A stretch of 64,000 nt of DNA from Bacteroides acidifaciens (GTDB lineage Bacteria > Bacteroidota > Bacteroidia > Bacteroidales > Bacteroidaceae). A model generated the notes under the pieces. The model worked only from the letters and a program-made list of their open reading frames with translations, searched no databases and was not told the origin of the DNA. Positions 35,615-43,419 of the stretch are shown here, piece by piece (positions within the stretch are counted from its first letter, which is position 1; each line of letters opens with the position of its first letter). The position numbers and the translations under genes were made by a program. The stretch lies in NCBI RefSeq assembly GCF_903181435.1, contig NZ_CAEUHO010000001.1, positions 2,728,001-2,792,000 of the forward strand, written 5' to 3'.

Positions 35615-35878
35615 ATGGCACACAAGAAAGGTGTCGGTAGTTCTAAGAACGGCCGCGAATCACAAAGTAAGAGATTAGGCGTTAAGATATTTGGTGGCGA
35701 AGCTTGCAAAGCAGGTAACATCATCGTTCGTCAAAGAGGTACTGAATTCCACCCGGGTGAAAACATGGGAATGGGTAAAGACCACACTCTTTTCGCTTTA
35801 GTAGATGGTACAGTTAGTTTCAAAGTTGGTAAAGAAGACAGAAGATATGTTTCTGTAGTTCCTGCAACTGAAGCATAA
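35615..35878 (+). CDS. rpmA: 50S ribosomal protein L27
   Basis: An 87-residue protein beginning [20 protein letters not shown], the family's N-terminal arm that reaches the peptidyl-transferase centre, with [20 protein letters not shown] in the middle. There is no extra N-terminal peptide of the kind cleaved in Firmicutes. Second gene of the rplU operon, ended by the terminator that starts 24 bp after the stop codon. Confidence 0.97.
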   Translation: MAHKKGVGSSKNGRESQSKRLGVKIFGGEACKAGNIIVRQRGTEFHPGENMGMGKDHTLFALVDGTVSFKVGKEDRRYVSVVPATEA

Positions 35879-35902
35879 TTGCACAACCCAAAATATTCGA
35901 GA

Positions 35903-35948
35903 GAAGGAGATGTAATCCGAAAAGGATTGCATCTCCTTTCTTTTTTAT
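35903..35948 (+). terminator. Intrinsic terminator of rplU-rpmA
   Basis: A 16-bp stem (35903-35918 with 35924-35939, two G-U pairs) closes a GAAAA loop and runs into TTTCTTTTTTAT. Confidence 0.92.
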
Positions 35949-35958
35949 GTCCGTTTTC

Positions 35959-35991
35959 ATTGCTTGGTTGTTCGTTTTTTCTTTATCTTTG
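35959..35991 (+). promoter_or_regulatory. Promoter of serS
   Basis: ATTG (35959-35962), 21 nt, TATCTTTG (35984-35991). The start near 35997 gives a leader of about 30 nt. Confidence 0.6.
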
Positions 35992-36026
35992 CATCCATTA
36001 AACGAAAGTACATAAAAAGTATAGAT

Positions 36027-37301
36027 ATGCTTACCATTAAACAAATTACAGAAAACACAGAGGCGGTACTCCGCGGACTGGAAAAGAAGCATTTCAAAAA
36101 TGCAAAAGAAACGATCGAACAAGTGATCGCTCTAAACGACAAGAGACGTAGCACGCAAAATCAATTAGATAAAAACCTGGCAGAGGTAAACTCGCTTTCA
36201 CGCACCATCGGCCAACTGATGAAGGAAGGCAAGAAAGAAGAGGCCGAATCTGCACGCGCCCGCGTTGCCGAACTGAAAGAAGGCAACAAGGAACTGGACG
36301 CCACCATGACACAGGCTGCGACTGACATGCAGAATATTCTCTATACCATCCCCAATGTTCCTTATGACGAAGTGCCCGAAGGTGTAGGAGCCGAAGACAA
36401 CGTTGTAGAAAAAATGGGTGGCATGGAAACCGAACTTCCCAAGGATGCACTCCCTCACTGGGAACTGGCAAAGAAATATGACTTGATTGATTTTGACCTG
36501 GGTGTTAAAATCACAGGCGCAGGCTTTCCTGTATATAAAGGTAAAGGTGCACAGCTTCAACGCGCCCTTATCAACTTCTTCCTGGACGAAGCACGCAAAT
36601 CCGGATATACGGAAATCATGCCGCCGACAGTAGTCAACGCAGCTTCCGGCTATGGCACAGGACAGCTTCCCGACAAGGAAGGACAGATGTACCATTGCGA
36701 AGTGGACGACTTATACCTGATTCCGACAGCAGAAGTTCCTGTCACTAACATCTATCGTGATGTAATCCTGGAAGAAAAGCAATTGCCGATTATGAACTGC
36801 GCCTACACGCAATGTTTCCGTCGCGAAGCAGGTTCTTACGGTAAAGACGTACGTGGATTGAACCGCCTGCACGAATTCTCTAAAGTAGAATTAGTGCGCA
36901 TTGACAAGCCGGAACACTCCAAGCAGTCTCACCAGGAAATGCTGAATCATGTGGAAGGACTGTTGCAGAAGTTGGAATTGCCGTATCGCATTCTTCGCCT
37001 TTGTGGTGGCGACATGAGCTTTACTGCTGCGCTCTGCTTTGACTTCGAAGTATATTCCGAAGCACAAAAACGTTGGCTGGAAGTAAGTTCCGTTTCTAAT
37101 TTCGACACATATCAGGCGAACCGCTTGAAATGCCGTTATCGTAATGCAGACAAGAAAACCGAACTTTGCCACACATTGAACGGTTCTGCATTGGCATTGC
37201 CACGCATCGTTGCCGCCCTGCTCGAAAATAACCAGACTCCGGAAGGCATCAGAATTCCGAAAGCATTGGTTCCGTACTGCGGTTTCGACATCATAGACTA
37301 A
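36027..37301 (+). CDS. serS: Serine--tRNA ligase
   Basis: A 424-residue class II aminoacyl-tRNA synthetase. The N-terminal 100 residues form the long antiparallel coiled coil that grips the tRNA(Ser) extra arm (LNDKRRSTQNQLDKNLAEVN). The catalytic core shows motif 2 (TQCFRREAGSYGKDVRGLNR) and motif 3 (NGSALALPRIVAALLE). ATG 36027 (MLTIKQITEN) follows a promoter; the frame is open upstream but those codons overlap the promoter itself. It is a single-gene unit ended by the large inverted repeat at 37308. Confidence 0.97.
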   Translation: MLTIKQITENTEAVLRGLEKKHFKNAKETIEQVIALNDKRRSTQNQLDKNLAEVNSLSRTIGQLMKEGKKEEAESARARVAELKEGNKELDATMTQAATDMQNILYTIPNVPYDEVPEGVGAEDNVVEKMGGMETELPKDALPHWELAKKYDLIDFDLGVKITGAGFPVYKGKGAQLQRALINFFLDEARKSGYTEIMPPTVVNAASGYGTGQLPDKEGQMYHCEVDDLYLIPTAEVPVTNIYRDVILEEKQLPIMNCAYTQCFRREAGSYGKDVRGLNRLHEFSKVELVRIDKPEHSKQSHQEMLNHVEGLLQKLELPYRILRLCGGDMSFTAALCFDFEVYSEAQKRWLEVSSVSNFDTYQANRLKCRYRNADKKTELCHTLNGSALALPRIVAALLENNQTPEGIRIPKALVPYCGFDIID

Positions 37302-37307
37302 AGAATC

Positions 37308-37391
37308 ACCACAGATTACACTGATTTTCACAGATTTCTTTTGAATAATGTTAGTTCTACTTCATCTGTGAAAATCAGTGTAATCTGTGGT
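37308..37391. repeat. Perfect 28-bp inverted repeat of the AATCTGTG type
   Basis: Arms 37308-37335 and 37364-37391 are exact reverse complements (ACCACAGATTACACTGATTT at the outer left end) around a 28-nt loop. It starts 7 bp after the serS stop and could fold into a very stable hairpin on either strand. No U-run follows, so it is not a standard terminator. Its sequence is closely related to the imperfect copy at 22965-23038. Confidence 0.85.
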
Positions 37392-37428
37392 AGAAATATA
37401 ATCATAACCTTTTAACACATTTACCCCC

Positions 37429-38640
37429 ATGACAAAAAACACAAAAAGTTTTGTACTGCCTTTGACATTCATCGGCATCATGTTCTTTGCGATTGGTTTC
37501 GCATTAGGAATTAACTCGTTATTAGTTCCCGTATTACAAAAATCACTGGGAATCTCGAACACGGCTTCTTACCTTATTATTGCTGCAACCTTTATTCCAT
37601 TCCTTGTATTCGGTTATCCTGCCGGGCTCACCATCAAGGCGATTGGCTACAAACGCACCATGTCACTGTCTTTCTTTATTTTTGCTGTGGCATTTTACCT
37701 GTTTATCCTATCGGCATCACAGGAAAGCTTCACCTTATTCCTGTTGGCATCTTTCATTAGCGGAGCCGCCAATGCGTATCTGCAAGCATCTGTAAACCCT
37801 TATATCACCATCTTGGGACCATTGGATAGTGCTGCGAAACGTATCAGTATTATGGGTATCTGCAACAAATTGGCGTGGCCTATTCCTGCCATCTTCATTG
37901 TATGGTTACTGGGCAAAGATGTCAGCCTGATTGGTATTGAAGACTTGAGCAAGCCGTTTATCATCATCATCTGCGCTTTTGTCGCCCTGGGTGTTATGGC
38001 ATTCTTCGCACCGCTGCCCGAAGTAAAAGCTGCCGGAGAAGATGAAAGCGAGGACGAAGCCGAAGCTTGTCCGTATGCTGCAAGTAAAACTTCCGTTTTC
38101 CAGTTCCCGCACTTGCTGTTGGGCTGCCTGGCTTTGTTCCTTTATGTAGGCGTTGAGACAGTTTCACTCGGCACACTGGTCGATTATGCCAAAGAACTCG
38201 GCTTGGAAGGCGCTGCCAACTATGCATGGATTGCTCCTATCGGTATTGTCATCGGTTACATCTGCGGTATCATCTTTATCCCGAAATACCTCAGTCAGGC
38301 AACAGCCTTAAAGATTTGCTCCATTCTGGCAATTATCGGTTCACTGCTGGTTGTACTCACACCAAGTCATATTTCTATCTATTTCATCTCGTTTATGGCA
38401 TTGGGATGCTCGCTGATGTGGCCGGCTTTGTGGCCGCTCGCTATGGCAGACCTCGGCAAGTTTACAAAAGCAGGCTCGTCATTACTCATCATGGCAATGT
38501 TCGGCGGAGCCGTTATCCCTACCCTCTACGGTTGGCTGAAAGACGTAGCTACTCCGCAACAGGCATACTGGTTGTGTCTCCCCTGCTTCCTGTTTATCTT
38601 ATATTATGGAGTAGCCGGATACAAAATCAGAACGAAATAA
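37429..38640 (+). CDS. FucP/GluP-type sugar:H+ symporter (MFS)
   Basis: A 403-residue protein with 12 predicted membrane segments. The opening PLTFIGIMFFAIGFALGINS, the YPAGLTIKAIGYKRTM loop between segments 2 and 3, and SVNPYITILGP in segment 4 are typical of the fucose/glucose-galactose permease branch. A charged stretch (GEDESEDEAEA) lies in the central loop. The sugar is not predictable; there is no sugar enzyme beside it. It stands alone between the inverted repeat and a terminator. Confidence 0.9.
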   Translation: MTKNTKSFVLPLTFIGIMFFAIGFALGINSLLVPVLQKSLGISNTASYLIIAATFIPFLVFGYPAGLTIKAIGYKRTMSLSFFIFAVAFYLFILSASQESFTLFLLASFISGAANAYLQASVNPYITILGPLDSAAKRISIMGICNKLAWPIPAIFIVWLLGKDVSLIGIEDLSKPFIIIICAFVALGVMAFFAPLPEVKAAGEDESEDEAEACPYAASKTSVFQFPHLLLGCLALFLYVGVETVSLGTLVDYAKELGLEGAANYAWIAPIGIVIGYICGIIFIPKYLSQATALKICSILAIIGSLLVVLTPSHISIYFISFMALGCSLMWPALWPLAMADLGKFTKAGSSLLIMAMFGGAVIPTLYGWLKDVATPQQAYWLCLPCFLFILYYGVAGYKIRTK

Positions 38641-38666
38641 GAAGAGATATTCACTCATATATAGGG

Positions 38667-38700
38667 AGCCACTCATCAAAAGAGTGGCTTTTCTTTTTTG
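38667..38700 (+). terminator. Intrinsic terminator of the sugar transporter gene
   Basis: AGCCACTC (38667-38674) pairs with GAGTGGCT (38682-38689) around a 7-nt loop, followed by TTTCTTTTTTG. Confidence 0.92.
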
Positions 38701-38726
38701 TTTTTCGTAAATAAGCCGTATCTTTG
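38697..38726 (+). promoter_or_regulatory. Promoter of the fused NfnAB-like gene
   Basis: TTTG (38697-38700), 18 nt, TATCTTTG (38719-38726). The -33 element is the end of the preceding terminator's T-run. The transcript would have a leader of about 55 nt. Confidence 0.6.
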
Positions 38727-38785
38727 CCGAAATTTATAACATTCTGCTAGCAGTTACGTAATAAAACCAACAAATTAATTAGATA

Positions 38786-41080
38786 ATGAACAAAATCATT
38801 AGCAAAGAACGCTTTTCTGAGAAAGTATTCAAATTTGAAATTGAAGCTCCTCTAATTGCTAAATCTCGCAAAGCCGGACACTTCGTCATCGTACGTGTAG
38901 GCGAAAAGGGAGAACGTATGCCTTTGACTATCGCTGGTTCCGATGTGAAAAAAGGTACTATTACTTTGGTTGTGCAAGAAGTCGGGTTATCTTCTACCCG
39001 TCTTTGTGAACTGAACGAAGGTGACTACATTACCGACGTAGTAGGTCCGCTGGGACAAGCTACACATATAGAGAAGTTTGGGACAGTAGTCTGCGCCGGT
39101 GGCGGTGTAGGTGTGGCTCCGATGCTTCCTATCGTACAGGCTTTGAAAGCTGCTGGCAACCGTGTGATTACTGTGCTGGCTGGACGTAACAAAGACCTTA
39201 TTATCCTGGAAAAAGAAATGCGCGAAAGCTCTGACGAAGTAATCATTATGACAGACGACGGTTCTTATGGCCGTAAAGGTCTGGTGACGGAAGGCGTAGA
39301 AGAAGTTATCAAACGCGAAAAAGTAGATAAATGCTTCGCCATCGGTCCTGCCATCATGATGAAATTCGTTTGTTTGCTGACTAAAAAATATGAGATTCCG
39401 ACTGATGTTTCATTGAACACTATCATGGTGGACGGAACAGGTATGTGCGGTGCCTGCCGTATTACTGTGGGCGGAAAAACAAGATTCGTCTGCGTGGACG
39501 GACCGGAATTTGACGGTCACCAAGTAGATTTTGACGAAATGCTGAAACGCATGGGCGCGTTTAAAAAAGTAGAACGCGAAGAAATGCACAAGTTGCAACC
39601 CGAATGTGAAGCGACTAAAGAAATCGACGAAAAGAGCCGCAACGCTGTCTGGAGACAGGAATTGCGTAAAGCAATGAAACCGAAAGAACGTACGGCTATT
39701 CCCCGCATTGAGATGAACGAGCTCGATGCAGAATACCGTTCACATAGCCGCAAAGAAGAAGTAAACCAAGGCTTGACGGCAGAACAGGCGGTTACAGAAG
39801 CAAAACGTTGCCTTGACTGCGCTAATCCGGGCTGTACGGAAGGCTGTCCAGTAGGTATCGACATCCCCCGCTTCATCAAAAACATCGAACGTGGAGAATT
39901 TCTCGAAGCTGCCAAGGCACTGAAAGAGACAAGTGCGCTCCCGGCTGTCTGCGGTCGTGTTTGTCCGCAGGAGAAACAGTGCGAGTCCAAATGTATTCAT
40001 CTGAAGATGAATGAGAAACCGGTAGCCATCGGTTATCTCGAACGCTTCGCAGCCGATTATGAACGCGAAAGCGGACAGATTTCCGTTCCTGTCATCGCTG
40101 ATAAAAATGGAATCAAAATAGCTGTTATCGGTTCGGGACCTGCCGGATTGGCATTTGCCGGTGATATGGCGAAATATGGATATAATGTGACTGTATTCGA
40201 GGCCTTGCACGAAATCGGTGGTGTATTGAAATATGGTATCCCCGAATTCCGTCTACCCAACAAGATTGTAGATGTGGAGATTGACAACCTTTCCAAGATG
40301 GGGGTAAATTTCGTCAAAGACTGCATCGTAGGAAAGACTATTAGCGTAGAAGACTTAAAAGAAGAAGGTTTCAAGGGTATATTCGTGGCTTCCGGTGCCG
40401 GTCTGCCTAACTTCATGAATATCCCGGGAGAGAATTCTATCAATATCATGTCTTCCAACGAATACCTCACTCGCGTCAACCTGATGGATGCCGCCAGCGA
40501 AGAATCTGATACTCCGGTAGCTTTCGGCAAGAATGTAGCGGTGATTGGTGGCGGTAATACCGCTATGGACTCCGTCCGTACAGCAAAACGCCTGGGAGCA
40601 GAACGCGCCATGATTATCTATCGCCGCTCGGAAGAGGAAATGCCCGCCCGTATCGAAGAGGTGAAACATGCCAAGGAAGAGGGAGTGGAATTCCTGACAC
40701 TGCATAATCCGATTGAATATATCGCAGACGAACAAGGCTGCGTGAAACAGGTAATCCTGCAAAAGATGGAATTGGGCGAACCGGATGCTTCCGGACGTCG
40801 TAGCCCTGTGGCTATACCCGGTGCGACAGAGACGATTGACATTGATTTGGCTATCGTAAGTGTCGGTGTATCTCCCAACCCGATTGTCCCAAGTTCAATC
40901 AAGGGACTGGAATTGGGACGCAAAGGAACGATTGCCGTTAATGAAAATATGGAATCTTCTATCCCGATGATTTATGCAGGTGGCGACATCGTTCGCGGTG
41001 GAGCTACCGTGATTCTTGCTATGGGAGACGGCCGCAAGGCTGCCGCTGCCATGAATGAACAGTTAACGGTTGGTAATTAA
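38786..41080 (+). CDS. Fused NfnAB-like NAD(P)H/ferredoxin flavoprotein (PyrK-like plus GltD-like)
   Basis: A 764-residue fusion. Residues 1-285 form a ferredoxin-NADP reductase/PyrK-like module with a [2Fe-2S] cluster site (GMCGACRITVGG then FVCVDG, about 218-238). Residues 320-764 form a GltD-like module with two [4Fe-4S] Cys sets (CLDCANPGCTEGCP near 343, VCGRVCPQEKQCESKC near 390), an FAD site GSGPAGLAFAG near 448 and a second nucleotide site GGGNTAMD near 587. NfnA and NfnB in other anaerobes are two subunits of an electron-bifurcating NADH-dependent ferredoxin:NADP oxidoreductase; here they are one chain. Automatic names such as glutamate synthase small subunit or dihydroorotate dehydrogenase subunit are misleading, since no large glutamate-synthase partner is adjacent. 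Bifurcation itself is inferred. Confidence 0.88.
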   Translation: MNKIISKERFSEKVFKFEIEAPLIAKSRKAGHFVIVRVGEKGERMPLTIAGSDVKKGTITLVVQEVGLSSTRLCELNEGDYITDVVGPLGQATHIEKFGTVVCAGGGVGVAPMLPIVQALKAAGNRVITVLAGRNKDLIILEKEMRESSDEVIIMTDDGSYGRKGLVTEGVEEVIKREKVDKCFAIGPAIMMKFVCLLTKKYEIPTDVSLNTIMVDGTGMCGACRITVGGKTRFVCVDGPEFDGHQVDFDEMLKRMGAFKKVEREEMHKLQPECEATKEIDEKSRNAVWRQELRKAMKPKERTAIPRIEMNELDAEYRSHSRKEEVNQGLTAEQAVTEAKRCLDCANPGCTEGCPVGIDIPRFIKNIERGEFLEAAKALKETSALPAVCGRVCPQEKQCESKCIHLKMNEKPVAIGYLERFAADYERESGQISVPVIADKNGIKIAVIGSGPAGLAFAGDMAKYGYNVTVFEALHEIGGVLKYGIPEFRLPNKIVDVEIDNLSKMGVNFVKDCIVGKTISVEDLKEEGFKGIFVASGAGLPNFMNIPGENSINIMSSNEYLTRVNLMDAASEESDTPVAFGKNVAVIGGGNTAMDSVRTAKRLGAERAMIIYRRSEEEMPARIEEVKHAKEEGVEFLTLHNPIEYIADEQGCVKQVILQKMELGEPDASGRRSPVAIPGATETIDIDLAIVSVGVSPNPIVPSSIKGLELGRKGTIAVNENMESSIPMIYAGGDIVRGGATVILAMGDGRKAAAAMNEQLTVGN

Positions 41081-41096
41081 TGATTAACGGCTGAAG

Positions 41097-41158
41097 TTGA
41101 TGATAAAAAATAAGCGGTGGATAAACTTAATTATCCACCGCTTATTTTTTATCATCAA
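41097..41158. terminator. Bidirectional terminator between the Nfn-like gene and panD
   Basis: Perfect 28-bp arms (41097-41124 and 41131-41158) around ACTTAA. The stem core GCGGTGGATAA is flanked by A-runs on the left and T-runs on the right, so it works for transcripts from both sides. Confidence 0.92.
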
Positions 41159-41203
41159 GTAACGGTGCGATTGTTAATCACCAACCACTACTCCGTTAAT
41201 CGT

Positions 41204-41554
41204 TTACAGCACTTTGTTCGTCGAGGGGTCCGGGAATATAACAGCCGGTTTGAACGACTTGGCTTCCTCAAAATCCATCAATGCGTAGGACATGATAATG
41301 ACAATATCATCCGGTTGCACCTTACGGGCAGCAGCACCATTCAGGCAAATCTTACCCGAACCGCGTTCACCTTTGATAATATAGGTTTCAAAGCGTTCGC
41401 CATTGTTATTATCAGCGATATACACTTTTTCTCCCGGAATCATGTTCGCGGCATCCAACAGGTCTTCATCAATCGTAATACTACCCATGTAGTTCAGATT
41501 GGCCTCCGTGACACGTGCACAATGAATTTTCGACTTCAACACTTCAATCATCAT
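41204..41554 (-). CDS. panD: Aspartate 1-decarboxylase
   Basis: A 116-residue pyruvoyl enzyme that makes beta-alanine for coenzyme A. The self-cleavage site is Gly24-Ser25 in NYMGSITID, Ser25 becoming the pyruvoyl group; Lys in [15 protein letters not shown] and the [16 protein letters not shown] stretch are also conserved. It lies 18 bp after panC and shares its transcript. The gene begins with two ATG codons. Confidence 0.97.
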   Translation of the reverse strand: MMIEVLKSKIHCARVTEANLNYMGSITIDEDLLDAANMIPGEKVYIADNNNGERFETYIIKGERGSGKICLNGAAARKVQPDDIVIIMSYALMDFEEAKSFKPAVIFPDPSTNKVL

Positions 41555-41572
41555 AAGGTTTCGTCTTTTTAG

Positions 41573-42418
41573 TTATTCTTTATATTTAATGTTATCAATC
41601 AGGCGGACTTCCCCACAGAATACAGTAATGCATCCCACCGCATAAGAAGTATCCTCCCAATTATTTATCTTCTGCAATGTATTTCCGTCTACGATTTCAA
41701 AATACTCCAACCGCAAGCCCGGAGCAGCTTCAATCGCATCTTCCACCATCTTCTGCGTTTCGCTCACTGTGTGAGTGGCTGCAAAGTTACGACTTTTAAA
41801 TAAGGTCTGGGAAATATTTAAAGCATTTTCACGTTCTTGTGCAGATAAACGCTGGTTCCGGCTGCTCAATGCCAAGCCGTCTTCTTCACGGACAATCGGA
41901 CAACCTACAATTTCCAGCTTATATTGCAACTGGCGCACCATCTCACGGATAATCGCTAATTGCTGGAAATCTTTCTCACCGAAATAGGCCTTGTCCGGCT
42001 GTACAGCATCAAACAATTTGCTGACAATCTGGCAAACCCCATTGAAATGTCCCGGACGGAACGCACCTTCCATCACCGTATCCAACGGAGCATAGCTGAA
42101 TTGACGGGTGTCCGGCTCCGGATACATCTCGCTCACGGAAGGAGCAAATACAAATGCAGCCCCGCATTCTTCCAACAAGCGGCAATCTGCATCCAATGTA
42201 CGCGGATATTTCTCCAAGTCGTTTTTATCATTAAACTGCGTGGGATTTACAAAAACACTCACAACAGTTACACCATTCTCACTTACGCTGCGCTTTACCA
42301 GGGATGCATGTCCCGCGTGTAAAGCACCCATTGTAGGAACCAGTCCTACCGTTTCACCTTGGGCTCTCAAGGCAGTCAATTCTGCCTGTAAGTCCTTGAT
42401 AGTGTGCACTATTTTCAT
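41573..42418 (-). CDS. panC: Pantothenate synthetase
   Basis: A 281-residue enzyme that joins pantoate and beta-alanine using ATP. It shows [15 protein letters not shown] with the HxGH nucleotide motif (His34, His37), [10 protein letters not shown], the FGEKDFQQL motif, and SSRNQRLS as the KMSKS-like element. ATG 42418 ([10 protein letters not shown]) is the normal start; the frame also extends to a TTG at 42427. With panD it forms a two-gene pathway unit that supplies both beta-alanine and its ligation. Confidence 0.97.
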   Translation of the reverse strand: MKIVHTIKDLQAELTALRAQGETVGLVPTMGALHAGHASLVKRSVSENGVTVVSVFVNPTQFNDKNDLEKYPRTLDADCRLLEECGAAFVFAPSVSEMYPEPDTRQFSYAPLDTVMEGAFRPGHFNGVCQIVSKLFDAVQPDKAYFGEKDFQQLAIIREMVRQLQYKLEIVGCPIVREEDGLALSSRNQRLSAQERENALNISQTLFKSRNFAATHTVSETQKMVEDAIEAAPGLRLEYFEIVDGNTLQKINNWEDTSYAVGCITVFCGEVRLIDNIKYKE

Positions 42419-42524
42419 TTTCGTCAATTGGTTTATGTTTTACTCGTTTGCAAAAACTCTGCAAAATAAACTAATATTTGCCACATAAAGAAAGAATATC
42501 CTGTTTAATGTGTCTTTTTTTTCG

Positions 42525-42532
42525 TATCTTTG
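42525..42532 (+). promoter_or_regulatory. -7 box upstream of the GT5-like gene
   Basis: TATCTTTG lies 28 bp before the ATG at 42561; no convincing -33 element. It stands back to back with the panC-panD unit. Confidence 0.55.
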
Positions 42533-42560
42533 CAGAATATTATAGAGAACTATTGTTATT

Positions 42561-43400
42561 ATGACAAAGGCGAATAAAGTTTTATTTATTACTCAAGAGA
42601 TTACACCTTACGTTTCAGAATCCGAAATGGCCAATATAGGTAGAAACCTTCCACAGGCGATACAAGAAAAAGGCCGTGAAATCAGAACTTTCATGCCCAA
42701 ATGGGGAAACATCAACGAACGCAGAAACCAACTGCACGAAGTGATTCGCCTCTCCGGGATGAACCTGATTATCGACGATACTGACCACCCACTGATTATA
42801 AAAGTCGCTTCTATCCAATCCGCACGTATGCAGGTATATTTCATCGACAACGATGATTATTTCCAGAACCGCTTGCAGACAGCGGACGAAAATGGTGTGG
42901 AATATGATGATAACGACAGTCGCGCCATCTTCTATGCACGGGGTGTACTGGAAACAGTGAAGAAACTTCGTTGGTGTCCGGATGTAATCCATTGCCATGG
43001 CTGGATGACGGCTCTGGCTCCTCTTTATATTAAGAAAGCCTACAAAGACGAGCCTTCTTTCCGTGATGCCAAAGTAGTATTCTCTGTTTATGAAGACGAC
43101 TTCAAGAATACACTTAGCGACGACTTCGCCGCAAAGCTGATGCTGAAAGGTATTTCAAAGAAAGATTTAGGCGACTTGAATGGACCAATGGACTACGCTG
43201 CTCTTTGCAAACTAGCTGTTGACTACTCCGACGGAGTTATACAGAATAGCGAAAAGGTAGATGAGTCTATCATCGAATACGCCCGCCAATCAGGCAAATT
43301 GGTACTTGATTACCAAGATCCGGAAAACTATGCAGATGCCTGCAACGAGTTCTACGATCAGGTATGGGATGCCACTTCCAATAATAACGAAGAAGAATAA
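42561..43400 (+). CDS. Glycogen/starch synthase-like protein, N-terminal GT5 half only
   Basis: A 279-residue protein matching only the N-terminal Rossmann half of bacterial glycogen synthases. It has VLFITQEITPYVSESEMANI (a degenerate form of the KxGGL-type substrate loop, with SESE where KTGG is usual), MPKWGNINERR and DVIHCHGWMTALAPLYI. The C-terminal GT-B half with the sugar-nucleotide site is missing and no second part lies downstream: the next gene is an unrelated lipoprotein 19 bp on. It therefore cannot be a complete synthase on its own. It may be a regulator or partner of the GT4 enzyme at 46746-48011; this is inference. Confidence 0.85.
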   Translation: MTKANKVLFITQEITPYVSESEMANIGRNLPQAIQEKGREIRTFMPKWGNINERRNQLHEVIRLSGMNLIIDDTDHPLIIKVASIQSARMQVYFIDNDDYFQNRLQTADENGVEYDDNDSRAIFYARGVLETVKKLRWCPDVIHCHGWMTALAPLYIKKAYKDEPSFRDAKVVFSVYEDDFKNTLSDDFAAKLMLKGISKKDLGDLNGPMDYAALCKLAVDYSDGVIQNSEKVDESIIEYARQSGKLVLDYQDPENYADACNEFYDQVWDATSNNNEEE

Positions 43401-43419
43401 AAATCAAGATACGACGATC

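Noticed and set aside
43261..43419. Longer start for the DUF4270 lipoprotein
   Set aside because: It overlaps the GT5-like gene and would bury the lipoprotein signal.
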